DNA from: Xanthobacter sp. NM-59
GTDB taxonomy: Bacteria > Pseudomonadota > Alphaproteobacteria > Rhizobiales > Xanthobacteraceae
Direction: 5' to 3'
DNA: 64,000 bases
Assembly: GCF_021401125.1 (NCBI RefSeq)
Contig: NZ_JACBFQ010000009.1
Coordinates: 62,001 to 126,000, forward strand
Positions 1-9,511 of this stretch are shown piece after piece. Both the position numbers and the translations under genes were made by a program. Under the pieces are notes generated by a model. That model was not told the DNA's origin, searched no databases, and saw only the letters and a list, made by a program, of their open reading frames with translations. Within the stretch, counting starts at the first letter, position 1. The number at the start of each line of letters is the position of its first letter.

Positions 1-1112
1 TAGAGCGTGCCCACCAGCACCGCGGCCGTGGCGGCCGTGAGGAACAGGTTGTTCAGCACCAGCGCCCCTTCCCGCGACACGGGCGCGAACAGCCCGCCCT
101 GCTTCAGCTCTGACGCGCGGAAGGCGAACAGGGTGAGCCCACCGGCGATGAAGAAGGTGAGGATGCCCAGGATGAAAACGCCACGCGCCGGATCGGTGGC
201 GAAGGCGTGCACCGAGGTGAGCACGCCCGAACGCACCAGGAAGGTGCCCACCAGCGACAGCGAGAAGGCCAGGATGGCGAGCAGGATGGTCCACACCTTC
301 AGCGCGTCCCGCTTCTCCATCACCACGGCCGAGTGCAGGAGCGCGGTGGCGGCGAGCCACGGCATGAGGGAGGCGTTTTCCACCGGATCCCAGAACCACC
401 AGCCGCCCCAGCCGAGCTCGTAATAGGCCCAGTAGGAGCCCATGGCGATGCCGAGCGTGAGGAACACCCAGGCCGCCAGCGTCCAGGGCCGCACCCAGCG
501 CGCCCAGGCGGCGTCGATGCGCCCCTCGATCAGGGCCGCGATGGCGAAGGCGAACGAGACCGAAAGCCCCACATAGCCGAGATAGAGCAGCGGCGGATGG
601 ATGGCGAGGCCCGGGTCCTGGAGGATGGGATTGAGATCGCGCCCCTCCGCCGGCGGCGGGGCGAGGCGCAGAAAGGGATTGGAGGTGAACAGGATGAAGG
701 AGAGAAAGGCGAGGCCGATCAGCCCCTGCACCGCCAGCACATGGGCCTTCAGCCGATCCGGCAGGTTGCCACCGAAGGCCGCCACCAGCGCGCCGAACAG
801 CGCCAGCACGAACACCCACAGGAGCATGGAGCCCTCGTGGTTCCCCCAGGTGGAGGTGATCTTGTAGATCAGCGGCATCTGGGAGTGGGAGTTTTCCACC
901 ACGTTCAGGACCGTGAAGTCCGACGTGACATAAAGCTGGATGAGAGCCGCGAATGCGAAGCTCACGAAGCCCATGAGGCCGAAGGCGATGGGGGCGGCGG
1001 TGCCCATCAGCACCGCGTCGCCCCTGGCCGCGCCCCAGCTGGGCAGCACCACCTGGAGAATGGAGAGGGCGAACGCCAGGGCAAGGGCGTATTGGCCGAG
1101 TTCAGCGATCAC
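1..1112 (-). CDS. ccmF: Cytochrome c haem lyase subunit CcmF (3' end cut by window edge)
   Basis: Integral membrane subunit that, with CcmH/CcmI, attaches haem delivered by holo-CcmE to apocytochrome c on the periplasmic face. The minus-strand frame is open from a GTG at 1112 to the left edge, giving about 370 residues of a protein that is usually near 650. The diagnostic WWD haem-handling motif is visible as WGGWWFWDPVENAS starting near residue 235, between strongly hydrophobic segments. The GTG follows the ccmE stop (1119) by six bases, giving an N-terminus of V-I-A-E-L-G-Q-Y-A, typical of CcmF. It is third in the ccmI-ccmE-ccmF (cycHJK) order. ccmH would be expected just beyond the edge. 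Confidence 0.95.
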   Translation of the reverse strand, partial: MIAELGQYALALAFALSILQVVLPSWGAARGDAVLMGTAAPIAFGLMGFVSFAFAALIQLYVTSDFTVLNVVENSHSQMPLIYKITSTWGNHEGSMLLWVFVLALFGALVAAFGGNLPDRLKAHVLAVQGLIGLAFLSFILFTSNPFLRLAPPPAEGRDLNPILQDPGLAIHPPLLYLGYVGLSVSFAFAIAALIEGRIDAAWARWVRPWTLAAWVFLTLGIAMGSYWAYYELGWGGWWFWDPVENASLMPWLAATALLHSAVVMEKRDALKVWTILLAILAFSLSLVGTFLVRSGVLTSVHAFATDPARGVFILGILTFFIAGGLTLFAFRASELKQGGLFAPVSREGALVLNNLFLTAATAAVLVGTL

Positions 1113-1118
1113 GACAGC

Positions 1119-1604
1119 TCAGCTCCCCGTATTGGCGGCGCCGGTGGCGCGGGCGGGCACGGGCGCGCCATTCTCGCCCTCCTTCCACACGCCCTGCTTC
1201 TTGAGGGCGTCGGCCACCTCGCGCGGCATGTATTTCTCGTCGTGCTTGGCGAGCACGCTGTCGGCGCGGAAGGTGCCGTCGGGCAGAAGAGCGCCCTCGG
1301 CCACCACCCCCTGCCCCTCGCGGAACAGGTCCGGCAGGATGCCGGAATAGGCCACCTTCACGGCGGCATTGCCGTCGGTCACCGAAAAGGTGGTGAGCGT
1401 GCCGGCCTTGGTGACGGAGCCCGTCTCCACCAGCCCGCCCAGCCGCAGCCGCGAGCCGGGCGCCACCTGCTGCTGCGCCACCTCGGTGGGCGTGCGGAAG
1501 AACACGATGGTATCGTTGAGCGCCGACAGGATCAGGCCGGCGGCGAGCGCCAGCACGCCCAGTCCGGCGGCAATCAGCACGAGGCGACGGCCCTTGCGCG
1601 TCAT
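1119..1604 (-). CDS. ccmE: Cytochrome c maturation haem chaperone CcmE
   Basis: Periplasmic, membrane-anchored haem chaperone of 161 residues that carries covalently bound haem from CcmC to CcmF. It has a basic N-terminus and one membrane anchor (residues 8-28), then the OB-fold domain. The haem-binding signature [10 protein letters not shown] places the covalent histidine at 121 and the conserved tyrosine at 125. The start MTRKGRRL was preferred over an in-frame ATG 13 codons upstream because it begins directly before the anchor, as in the family. It sits between ccmI and ccmF on the same strand, with six bases to ccmF. Confidence 0.96.
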   Translation of the reverse strand: MTRKGRRLVLIAAGLGVLALAAGLILSALNDTIVFFRTPTEVAQQQVAPGSRLRLGGLVETGSVTKAGTLTTFSVTDGNAAVKVAYSGILPDLFREGQGVVAEGALLPDGTFRADSVLAKHDEKYMPREVADALKKQGVWKEGENGAPVPARATGAANTGS

Positions 1605-1774
1605 TGTGTGTCCTCCCGGTGTCCCACGTTTTCCGACACCCAAGCCTCAACTCGATTGGTCGGGCACCCCGGCGTTTCCCGATAAAACCCGGGAAAGCAA
1701 GGAGCGGTACCCGCCCGCTTTCTTCTTATGGAGCCCTTGAGGCGAGGGGCAGCCCTCACCCAAAGGCAGGCGCC

Positions 1775-2935
1775 TCAGCCTCCCTGCCCCAGGTCCTTCG
1801 CCGCGGCATCGATGCGCGCCAACGCCTCTGCATTGCCTGCGAACGCGGTCCGCGCGGAGGCCAGAGCTTCCTTCACCTTTTCGCCATCCCCCAGCACCTT
1901 GTAGGCGCGGGCGAGGCGCAGCCACCCCTCGAGGTCGTTGGGCGAGGCGGTCAGGCGGTCCTGCAGCCTCTGCACCATACCGCGAATCATGGTGCTTCTG
2001 TCATCCGCCGACATGGAGGCGGCGTTGGCCACATCGGAGGCGCTCGGCCCCGGCGCGGCCGCTGCGGCCGGGGGCCGCATGGCCGGGGCGCCGTTCACCC
2101 CGCCTTCCACGCGGGCGAGCGCCTTCTTCAAGAGAGGCAGATAGGGCGCATCGGCCGGCGTACGCTCCAGCATGGCCTTCCAGATGGCCGCCGCGTCAGC
2201 GTCGCGGCCATCCTGCTCGGCGGCAAGGCCCAGGAAATAGCTGGCGCGCGGCTCGGTCGGGTCGAGCTTCACCGACTCCTGGAACGCCTTGAGGGCCTCG
2301 GCGGTCACGATACCATTGGCCTGCATGGTCAGCACTTCGCCAAGGGCGGAATAGCGCAGCGCCGTGGGCCCCAGCACCCGGATGGCCTGGGCGTAGGCGC
2401 GGGCCGCGTCATCCAGCCGGCCGAGCCGCAGATAGATCGGTGCCAGCACCTCATAGCCGGCGCCGTCATTGGGGTTCTGCGCCAGGTGCTCTTCCACCTT
2501 GCGCACCAGAATCGCCACGTCGCCCCGGTCCGCCGGCCCCTCCATGCGCTCGGCGAGGGGCGCGCCGGGCAGATCGGGCGTGCCGAGATAGATATAGAGC
2601 CCGGCGCCGAACAGCGGCACCAGCACCAGCGCCATCACAGCGGCGGTGCGGCGACGGCCGGCATTGCCCTGGGCGGCGGAGCTCTCCGCGGCGCGGGCGG
2701 CGTCCGCGGCGATCATCCGGCGCGCGACTTCCGTGCGGGCGGCCTCGGCCTGCTCGGGCGGCAGGCGGCCGCTCTCCCGGTCGCGATCGATCTCCGCGAG
2801 CTGGTCTCGATAAACGGCAAGATCCGCCTCCCGCTCACCCTTCAGGGTGCGGGAGCGGCTCAGCGGCCACAGCACCGCCAGGGCGGCCAGGGCGGTCATG
2901 ATCGCGAACAGGGTGAACAGGGGGGCAGACATCAT
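1775..2935 (-). CDS. ccmI: Cytochrome c biogenesis protein CcmI (CycH type, TPR)
   Basis: Membrane protein of 386 residues that chaperones apocytochrome c to the haem lyase complex. The N-terminus (residues 1-120) shows the CcmI-1 module: a first membrane helix, a coiled segment rich in R/E/D (YRDQLAEIDRDRESGRL) and a second helix near 95-115. The periplasmic remainder has tetratricopeptide-like repeats (YEVLAPIYLRLGRLDDAARA, then WLRLARAYKVLGDGEKV near the C-terminus). The gene begins with two adjacent ATGs; the second, at 2932, is better spaced from the AAAGG stretch. It is probably the first gene of the ccm operon, but 170 bp separate it from ccmE, so an internal promoter is possible. Confidence 0.93.
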   Translation of the reverse strand: MMSAPLFTLFAIMTALAALAVLWPLSRSRTLKGEREADLAVYRDQLAEIDRDRESGRLPPEQAEAARTEVARRMIAADAARAAESSAAQGNAGRRRTAAVMALVLVPLFGAGLYIYLGTPDLPGAPLAERMEGPADRGDVAILVRKVEEHLAQNPNDGAGYEVLAPIYLRLGRLDDAARAYAQAIRVLGPTALRYSALGEVLTMQANGIVTAEALKAFQESVKLDPTEPRASYFLGLAAEQDGRDADAAAIWKAMLERTPADAPYLPLLKKALARVEGGVNGAPAMRPPAAAAAPGPSASDVANAASMSADDRSTMIRGMVQRLQDRLTASPNDLEGWLRLARAYKVLGDGEKVKEALASARTAFAGNAEALARIDAAAKDLGQGG

Positions 2936-3124
2936 CCTTTAGGCGTTAGCCGTACTCCCGCCGAAAGCAAAGGCCACATCCCGCCCCAGCGTCGCCGAGC
3001 CGCAGGGGCGCCGCGACTTGTGATCGACTCCGGGGCCGTCTTCCATTAGATGGGCAGGAGAGATACCGGGCGTTGCACGCCCTGCGCGTGCACCGCCGTA
3101 AACCGCGACAGAGGGGCTAAGGCC

Positions 3125-3544
3125 ATGGGACTGTTTGATCAGATGTTGGGCGGCGTTCTCAACAACGTTCTCTCCCAGGCGGGCAGCTCCGGCGGCCTTG
3201 GCAGCCTTTTGAATTCCGCGCTGAGCGGGCCCATGGCCCAGGCGCTGCCGGGCATGCTCAACGGCGCCCTGGCCAAGACCCCCTATGGCAGCCTCGACGG
3301 CCTTCTGGCCCAGCTCCAGGAATCCGGCCTGGGCGAGCAGGTTGCGAGCTGGCTGTCCAGCGGCGACAACCTGCCGGTGAGCGCGAGCGACATCGTCTCT
3401 GCCCTGGGTGACACGCAGCTTGCGCAGATGGCGGCGGGAATCGGCCTCACCCCCGACAAGCTCACCGAAATGCTCTCCCAATACCTCCCCGCTCTGGTGG
3501 ACAAGCTGAGCCCCAACGGCGTGCTGGAACTGCCCAAGTCCTGA
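3125..3544 (+). CDS. YidB-like DUF937 family protein
   Basis: Protein of 139 residues with no signal peptide or membrane helix, rich in Gly, Leu and Ser. It has the pattern of the YidB/DUF937 family: MGLFDQMLGGVLNN at the N-terminus, then repeated GSLLNSAL and GMLNGAL segments, and a C-terminal helical part (VSASDIVSALGD, LTPDKLTEMLSQYLPALVDKLSP). The function of the family is not established. The ATG at 3125 is preceded by a purine-rich site (GAGGGGCTAAGG), better than an upstream in-frame ATG at 3050. It is transcribed divergently from ccmI and appears to be a single gene. Confidence 0.85.
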   Translation: MGLFDQMLGGVLNNVLSQAGSSGGLGSLLNSALSGPMAQALPGMLNGALAKTPYGSLDGLLAQLQESGLGEQVASWLSSGDNLPVSASDIVSALGDTQLAQMAAGIGLTPDKLTEMLSQYLPALVDKLSPNGVLELPKS

Positions 3545-3735
3545 GCCGGCCTGCCGGGCGCGCGCCGTGCCGTGCCACGACACCGGGGCATGACATCAGG
3601 CATGACACGGGAGCATCGCGCTACGGACGTGTTGCGCCATGGTCGCGAAATCGCCACCTTCGAGGCGTGGCAAATGAGGTGGCGGGCATGGCCTGCCGCT
3701 TCCGTTGCATCCGCTCCAACCGGTGAGCCTGCCCC

Positions 3736-5973
3736 GTGTCCGAGCCCGAGCGTCATTCTTTCCTGACCTGGCTGCGCAATGCGGCGCTGGATTTCGACGC
3801 CTTTCTCGATTCGTCGCTGTTCGGCCTCGGCAGCCGCACCCGGCGTGCCCTGTCCGCCTATGCGGCCTTCACTGAAAACTTCAATATCAGCGGTATCCCG
3901 CGCTTCTTCATCGGCCTCGCCTCGGAAGCGCTCACCCTGGGCACCATCGGCTTCGTGGCGGTGCTGGCCCTCGCCATCCCCGCTTTCCACGAAACCTCGG
4001 ACGACTGGCTGAAGCGCACCGAGCTCGCCGTCACCTTCCTGGATCGCTACGGCAACATCATCGGCGAGCGCGGCGTCAAGCAGAACGACACCGTGCCGCT
4101 GGAGGATTTCCCCGACCACCTCATCAAGGCGGTGCTCGCCACCGAGGACCGGCGCTTCTACGAGCATTGGGGCATCGACGTTTCGGGCACGCTGCGCGCC
4201 GTGGTCACCAATGCGCGGGCCGGCGGCGTGCGGCAGGGCGGCTCATCCCTGTCCCAGCAGCTCGCCAAGAACCTGTTTTTGAGCAACGAGCGCACCATCG
4301 AGCGCAAGATCAAGGAAGCCTTTCTCGCCGTCTGGCTGGAAACCCGGCTCACCAAGGGCCAGATCCTGAAGCTCTATCTGGATCGCGCCTATCTGGGCGG
4401 CGGCGCCTATGGCGTGGATGCGGCGGCGCGCTACTATTTCGGCAAGTCGGTGCGGGAAGTGAACCTCGCCGAGGCCGCGATGCTCGCCGGCCTGTTCAAG
4501 GCGCCCTCCAAATATGCGCCCCATGTGAACCTGCCCGCCGCCCGCGCCCGCGCCTCCACCGTGCTCGACAATCTGGTGGATGCCGGCTTCATGACCGAAG
4601 GCCAGGTATTCGGCGCCCGCCGCAACCCCGCCACCCCCGTGGACCGCAGCGACGAAGCGGTGCCTGATTACTATCTGGATTACGCCTTCGCCGAGGTGAA
4701 GAAGCTGGTGGACCAGCTGCCCGCCTCGGTCACGGAGCGCATCTTCGTGGTGCGCACCGGCCTTGATCCCAATATCCAGAAGGTGTCAGAAGCCGCCCTC
4801 GACCAGTCGATCCGCGAGTTCGGGCGCGATTACAAAGTGACCCAGGGCGGTATTGTGGTGATGGAGCCCAATGGCACGCTGCGCGCCATGGTGGGCGGGC
4901 GCGACTATGGGGAGAGCCAGTTCAACCGCGCCACCGACGCGCTGCGCCAGCCCGGCTCCTCCTTCAAGCCCTTCGTCTACACCGTGGCGCTGATGAATGG
5001 GTACAAGCCCACCACCATCGTGCAGGATGCGCCCATCTGCCTGGGCAATTGGTGCCCGCAGAACTATGGCCGCTCTTATATGGGCTCCATCACCCTCGCC
5101 ACCGCACTCCAGCACTCGCTGAACACGGTGGCGGTGCGCCTAGCGGAGAAGTTCGGGCGCAAGAAGATCGTGGATCTTGCCCACCAGATGGGCATCCGCA
5201 CGCCCCTGCCCATCAGCGCGCCACTGCCCCTGGGCGCGGCCGAGGTGACACTCATCGACATGACCACCGCCTATTCGGTGTTCGCCAATGGCGGGCGCAG
5301 CGTCTATCCCCACGCGGTGGTGGAAATGCGCATCGGCAATGGCGAGGTGGTGTGGCGCTTCGACCGCGACGCGCCCTCCCCGGTGCAGATCATCCCGACG
5401 CCGCAGCTCAACGACATCAACAACATGCTCAACAACGTGGTGGAAAACGGCACCGGCCGCCGCGCCCGCCTCGTGAATTCCAAGGTCGCCGGCAAGACCG
5501 GCACCACCAATGCCTATCGCGATGCCTGGTTCATGGGCTTCACCGGCAACTACGTGGCCGGCGTGTGGTTTGGCAATGACGACTACGCTTCCATGAACAA
5601 GATGACGGGCGGCTCCCTGCCCGCCATGACCTGGCAGAAGGTGATGGCCTATGCCCACCAGGGCATTGAGATCAAACCCATTCCCGGCGTCAGCTCGCCC
5701 ATTCCCAAGCTCGATCCGCCGCCGCCGCCCATCGAGGTGCCGGGCCTGGCCGATTCGCTGCGGCCGGTGACGCTGTCGCCCAAGTCGGCGGAGCGGCTCG
5801 CCGCGCTGGAACGCCTGCTGAAGGAGGCGGAGGGCGTGGCCGGCGCCCAGCCCGCGCCGCAGCCCCGGGCGGCCCCGGCGGGCGCGTCACCAGCCGCGCC
5901 CCTCCCCGTCGCTCCCCTGCCTCCGACCAAGCCTCTGCGCACCGGCTCCACAGCGCCCGCCCCAAGAGGCTAG
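3736..5973 (+). CDS. Class A penicillin-binding protein (1A type)
   Basis: Bifunctional peptidoglycan synthase of 745 residues, inner membrane with periplasmic catalytic domains. One membrane helix lies near residues 62-83. The glycosyltransferase-51 domain follows, with catalytic Glu137 in ATEDRRFYEHWG and the QGGSSLSQQLAKN and RKIKEA motifs. The transpeptidase domain carries SxxK at Ser408-Lys411 (GSSFKPF), SxN in HSLNTV and the KTG box in GKTGTTN. The tail is proline/alanine-rich and low in complexity. The start is a GTG at 3736 with no strong Shine-Dalgarno. No partner genes are adjacent, so it is probably monocistronic. Confidence 0.95.
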   Translation: MSEPERHSFLTWLRNAALDFDAFLDSSLFGLGSRTRRALSAYAAFTENFNISGIPRFFIGLASEALTLGTIGFVAVLALAIPAFHETSDDWLKRTELAVTFLDRYGNIIGERGVKQNDTVPLEDFPDHLIKAVLATEDRRFYEHWGIDVSGTLRAVVTNARAGGVRQGGSSLSQQLAKNLFLSNERTIERKIKEAFLAVWLETRLTKGQILKLYLDRAYLGGGAYGVDAAARYYFGKSVREVNLAEAAMLAGLFKAPSKYAPHVNLPAARARASTVLDNLVDAGFMTEGQVFGARRNPATPVDRSDEAVPDYYLDYAFAEVKKLVDQLPASVTERIFVVRTGLDPNIQKVSEAALDQSIREFGRDYKVTQGGIVVMEPNGTLRAMVGGRDYGESQFNRATDALRQPGSSFKPFVYTVALMNGYKPTTIVQDAPICLGNWCPQNYGRSYMGSITLATALQHSLNTVAVRLAEKFGRKKIVDLAHQMGIRTPLPISAPLPLGAAEVTLIDMTTAYSVFANGGRSVYPHAVVEMRIGNGEVVWRFDRDAPSPVQIIPTPQLNDINNMLNNVVENGTGRRARLVNSKVAGKTGTTNAYRDAWFMGFTGNYVAGVWFGNDDYASMNKMTGGSLPAMTWQKVMAYAHQGIEIKPIPGVSSPIPKLDPPPPPIEVPGLADSLRPVTLSPKSAERLAALERLLKEAEGVAGAQPAPQPRAAPAGASPAAPLPVAPLPPTKPLRTGSTAPAPRG

Positions 5974-6363
5974 CGCGCTCAGCCCTTTGAGCTTTTCCGC
6001 GTTTCACGGAGTCGAAAAGCGGATTTGCGCGCAGATGCTTTTGACCGCGGCGTGCGTCACACGCTTCACGCCGCCGGCACAGCGTCAGCGCGTGGCAGAA
6101 CCGGCGGCGCGGGGCCTCCGCAAGGGGACACGGGCGCCGAACCCACGCGGATCGCCCCGCCACCGCGAAATGCCGCAAGGCCCAAGGCCGCCGCGCGCCC
6201 CGGCGACAGGATCGCTTGTCCGCGCCGCCATGTGAGCGACCAGTTGGCGCCAGTCAGGGGCACCACCTGCGGCAAAGCTTGGCCTTCAAGCGTTTGGCCA
6301 CCTGGACACCGCCGACCGCCCACTGGCGTCCCGTATCCGGCATCCTCTCCGAAGCGCCCGTCT
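5974..6363. other. Intergenic stretch between convergent PBP and efflux genes
   Basis: This 390-bp stretch lies between two convergent 3' ends. I see no convincing gene on either strand. The one structure noted is a 7-bp inverted repeat, GCTTTTC (5991-5997) with GAAAAGC (6014-6020), separated by 16 bases. It lies shortly after the penicillin-binding protein stop and may act as a weak terminator, but it has no T-run. Confidence 0.5.
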
Positions 6364-7233
6364 TCAGTTCGGCTGGATGCTCACGGTCACGGTCCGCCCC
6401 GCCACCACCTTCACGGCGTCGGGCACCTCGTCGATGCTCACGCGCACGGGCACGCGCTGGGCCAGCCGCACCCAGCTGAAGGTCGGGTTGATGTTGGCGA
6501 GCAGGTTGGACGAATCAGAGCGATCCCGATCCTCGATGGCCGCCGCGATACTCACCACGTGTCCGTGGAGATTGCCGCCGGTACCCATCAGCCGCATCAC
6601 GGCCCGATCGCCCACATGGATCCGCTCGAGCTTGGTTTCCTCGAAATAGCCCTGCACGTGGAAGGAATCATCATCCACCAGCGCCGTCACCGGCTGGCCG
6701 GCGCTCACATAATTTCCGGGCTGGAGGGTGAAATTCGTGATGACGCCGTTGACCGGCGCGCGCACCTGCGACCGCTCCAGATTGAGCTGGGCGAGCTCGC
6801 GATCAGCCTTCGCCTTCTGCACGGCGGCCTCGGCCTCGGCGGCGGCGGTCGACACCTCCTCCAGCTTCTGCCGGCTGACGGTGGTCTCGCTCAGCTGGCT
6901 GTAGCGCGCGAGATCGCGATGCGCTTGCTGCAGCGTGGCCTCGGAACTGGCGAGGGCGGCATCCGCCTGCTCGAGGGCGATGCGGAAGCGGGTGCCGTCA
7001 ATGGCGAACAGGACCTCGCCTTTCTTCACATGGGCATTGTCCGCGACGCTCACGCTCTCCACCAGCCCGGACACATCGGGTGCCACGCGCACCACGTCGG
7101 CGCGGATGCGGCCGTCGCGGGTCCAGGGTTCGTCCATGTAATAGATCCACAGGCCGCGCCCCACGACGGCTGCGGCGCAGACGAGGCCGAGGGTGAGAGC
7201 CACCCGGCCGAGACGGGGCAGAACGGTGCTCAT
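6364..7233 (-). CDS. HlyD/AaeA-type membrane fusion protein
   Basis: Periplasmic adaptor of 289 residues for an aromatic-acid or drug efflux pump. It has one N-terminal membrane helix (residues 8-28), then the biotinyl-lipoyl half (VAPDVSGLVESVSVADNAHV), a coiled-coil hairpin rich in Ala/Glu (residues 90-150), and the second lipoyl half (RSQVRAPVNGVITNFTLQPG). The start MSTVLPRL at 7233 follows the DUF1656 stop by two bases. It is last in a four-gene operon (marR, FUSC protein, DUF1656, this gene), the arrangement seen for AaeXAB-type exporters. The substrate is inferred only from that similarity. Confidence 0.9.
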   Translation of the reverse strand: MSTVLPRLGRVALTLGLVCAAAVVGRGLWIYYMDEPWTRDGRIRADVVRVAPDVSGLVESVSVADNAHVKKGEVLFAIDGTRFRIALEQADAALASSEATLQQAHRDLARYSQLSETTVSRQKLEEVSTAAAEAEAAVQKAKADRELAQLNLERSQVRAPVNGVITNFTLQPGNYVSAGQPVTALVDDDSFHVQGYFEETKLERIHVGDRAVMRLMGTGGNLHGHVVSIAAAIEDRDRSDSSNLLANINPTFSWVRLAQRVPVRVSIDEVPDAVKVVAGRTVTVSIQPN

Positions 7234-7235
7234 CG

Positions 7236-7439
7236 TCAAATTCCATGCAACAGAAAGGAGATGCCGCCGAGGCAGATCACGAACAGCGCGAAATCCGCGA
7301 GCGGGGGGTGCCACAGGGCGCGGTAGAGGCCCGCCCGCGCCATCAGCCGGCCGAGCAGCGCGCGCGCCACGAGGGCCAGCACCGCGCACAGCAGAAGTTC
7401 CGGCACAAACAGGCCGTAAATGTCGATGTCGCCTCTCAT
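7236..7439 (-). CDS. DUF1656 small membrane protein (AaeX-like)
   Basis: Protein of 67 residues with two predicted membrane helices (about residues 10-28 and 47-65). It matches the DUF1656/AaeX family, which almost always sits next to AaeA/AaeB efflux components and whose exact role is unknown. Conserved features include DIDIYGLFVPELLL at the N-terminus and the central Tyr-Arg-x-x-Trp-His (LYRALWHPPLADFALFV). It overlaps the end of the FUSC gene by four bases and precedes the fusion protein by two, so the three are translationally linked. Confidence 0.87.
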   Translation of the reverse strand: MRGDIDIYGLFVPELLLCAVLALVARALLGRLMARAGLYRALWHPPLADFALFVICLGGISFLLHGI

Positions 7440-9511
7440 GCGGCGGGACTCCAGCAGGCTTCGTCCAGCGGCACCGGCGCGGGCTCAGCCGCATCGGGCG
7501 CGAGCGCGCAGCGCAGGCCCACCAGCGCGCCGAGCGCCACCGCGCCCGCGGGGGTGGTGTCGCGCCGGTCGGTGAAGGTGGAAAGGACCCGGTCAATGTC
7601 CTCAAGCGGTGGCCGCGTGGCCGACGCCGCGCCACGGCTCCGGAAATGGGCGGCCAGGCGGGACAGCAGGCGCGCCACCGCCTGCCGCCGCAGCGGCGGC
7701 AATTGCGGCTCCACGCGCGCCAGATCCGCAATGTTGAGGCCAACCCGCAGATCAAGCAGCGCATTCTCCGGCTTGGGGGCGCCGGCTGGAGGGATGAGAA
7801 CGTGGCGCTGCACCAGCAGAGCGAACCGGTCCACCAGCCGACGCACCAGCGCCATCCGGTCGCCACCGCCACGCCCCTCGGCAATGGCCGCAAGATCGGC
7901 GCTGTTGGCGCGCAGCAGGCGGGCGATGCCGCGTTCCGCGCCCACCGCCGTCAGCATGCCGGCGGTGGAGGCCGCCGCCATCATGCCGATCAGCCCCGCG
8001 ACATTGCCGTTGACATAAGCCGCCAGGTCCACGCTCAAGCGGGTGTCGAGCATGGTGGCCAGGGGCACGTTCACGCACATCAGAAAGCCGAGCGGCCCCC
8101 ATTTCGGGGTCGCCATCAGGGCGCCGAACACGAGCAGGAAGGGGGCGCAGAGCGCCACCACCTCCACGAAGCTGTCGGCATAAGGCAGCGCCAGGAACTG
8201 CAGCAGCCCCACCGCGACGACCGCATAAAGGCTGTAGCGCGCAAACAGCCGCATCACCGGCACCGGATTGTCCATGACCGCGAACAGGGACAGGAAAATG
8301 GCCGCCATCTGGGCTGCGCCCGAGCCCTCATGCCATCCGGTGATGATCCAGAAGGCGCAGCACACCAGGATGCCGGCGCCCGCCGCGACCCCCGCCAGCG
8401 CCGCGCTGCGCACATCCACATGCAGCCGCGGATCACCAGAATAGCGCGCCACCATGCCGCGAAAACGCGTCCGCCGGGTGCGGCCATTGGCGATGTCCGC
8501 GCGCAGGGACAAGCAATTGTCCCACACAGCGATGAGCTCGGTGAGCCGCGCCAGCAGCGAACCCACCAGCAGGTCCCGCCAGGCCCACCGCTCCGGCCCC
8601 TCGCCGCGCAGCGTGGCCGTCAATTCGGCGATGCGGGCCCTGAGCGACACCGCATCGGCGGCGCTCTCGGCCCCGCCTGCGATCCAGGCGGCCACGTCGT
8701 CCAGCAGCGTGGTCACCCGCTGATCCAGCGGCCCGTCCCGGCGCAGCACGGACAGGCGATCACCGAGGCTTGAGAGGATGGGTAGCAGCGCGGTCATCTG
8801 CTGCTGCAGCTCCCGCGCCTGGCCGGCCACATGGCGCAGCTCCGAAGTGTCGTAGGGCAGATGGGTGGTGAGGGCGAGCAGATCCACCGTATCGGTGGCA
8901 AGCTTGCGCCGGTCGCGCTCCGAGGTCCTCGGGTCCGGCCGGCCGGACAGCACGTCGCCCGCCCAGCGGCCGGCATCGCTTACCCATGCATCGAGGCGCG
9001 CGGTCATCAGCGGGCCGAGATGGCGGGGCATGATCAGGCGCGCCACTACCGCGGTGCACAATATGCCCACCGTGATCTCTTCCGTGCGCGACAGGGCGGT
9101 TTGGAAGACGGCCTCCGGATTGCTGACACTCATGAAGGCGATGATGGCGCAGGTATAGCCGGCGAGCATCGCCACATAGCTGCGCGGGGTCCGATCGAGC
9201 AGGCTGATGAACAGGCACAGCCCCACCCAGCAGGCGAGCGCGAGGCACAATAGCTCTGGCACAGCCACCAGATTGGGCACCATCACCACCGCCGCGGCGG
9301 CGCCCAGAAAGGTGCCCATCACTCGGAACATGGCCTTGGACGTCACCGCCGCGGCCAGCGGCTGCATCACGATATAGGCCGTGGCCATGGCCCAATAGGG
9401 CTTTTCCAGATTGAGCTGGAGCGCGATCCAAAGGGCCACCACGGCGGCCCCGAAGGCCTTCAGGGAGAACAGAATTTCGTTGCGGCCGATGCCGAAGGGA
9501 AGCCGGATCAC
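7436..9511 (-). CDS. FUSC/AaeB-family inner-membrane efflux protein
   Basis: Inner-membrane component of 691 residues resembling AaeB (p-hydroxybenzoate efflux) and other FUSC proteins. It has the family layout of two similar membrane halves, each with about five or six helices (residues 15-165 and 355-510), each followed by a cytoplasmic region. The conserved start FSLKAFGAAVVALWIALQ and KPYWAMATAYIVMQP are clear. It overlaps marR upstream and the DUF1656 gene downstream by four bases each. The probable role is export of toxic aromatic carboxylic acids, by family and context only. Confidence 0.9.
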   Translation of the reverse strand: MIRLPFGIGRNEILFSLKAFGAAVVALWIALQLNLEKPYWAMATAYIVMQPLAAAVTSKAMFRVMGTFLGAAAAVVMVPNLVAVPELLCLALACWVGLCLFISLLDRTPRSYVAMLAGYTCAIIAFMSVSNPEAVFQTALSRTEEITVGILCTAVVARLIMPRHLGPLMTARLDAWVSDAGRWAGDVLSGRPDPRTSERDRRKLATDTVDLLALTTHLPYDTSELRHVAGQARELQQQMTALLPILSSLGDRLSVLRRDGPLDQRVTTLLDDVAAWIAGGAESAADAVSLRARIAELTATLRGEGPERWAWRDLLVGSLLARLTELIAVWDNCLSLRADIANGRTRRTRFRGMVARYSGDPRLHVDVRSAALAGVAAGAGILVCCAFWIITGWHEGSGAAQMAAIFLSLFAVMDNPVPVMRLFARYSLYAVVAVGLLQFLALPYADSFVEVVALCAPFLLVFGALMATPKWGPLGFLMCVNVPLATMLDTRLSVDLAAYVNGNVAGLIGMMAAASTAGMLTAVGAERGIARLLRANSADLAAIAEGRGGGDRMALVRRLVDRFALLVQRHVLIPPAGAPKPENALLDLRVGLNIADLARVEPQLPPLRRQAVARLLSRLAAHFRSRGAASATRPPLEDIDRVLSTFTDRRDTTPAGAVALGALVGLRCALAPDAAEPAPVPLDEACWSPAA

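Noticed and set aside
5991..6020. GCTTTTC/GAAAAGC repeat after the penicillin-binding protein gene as a terminator or repeat element.
   Set aside because: Seven-bp arms with a long loop and no T-run; no second copy seen in the window.
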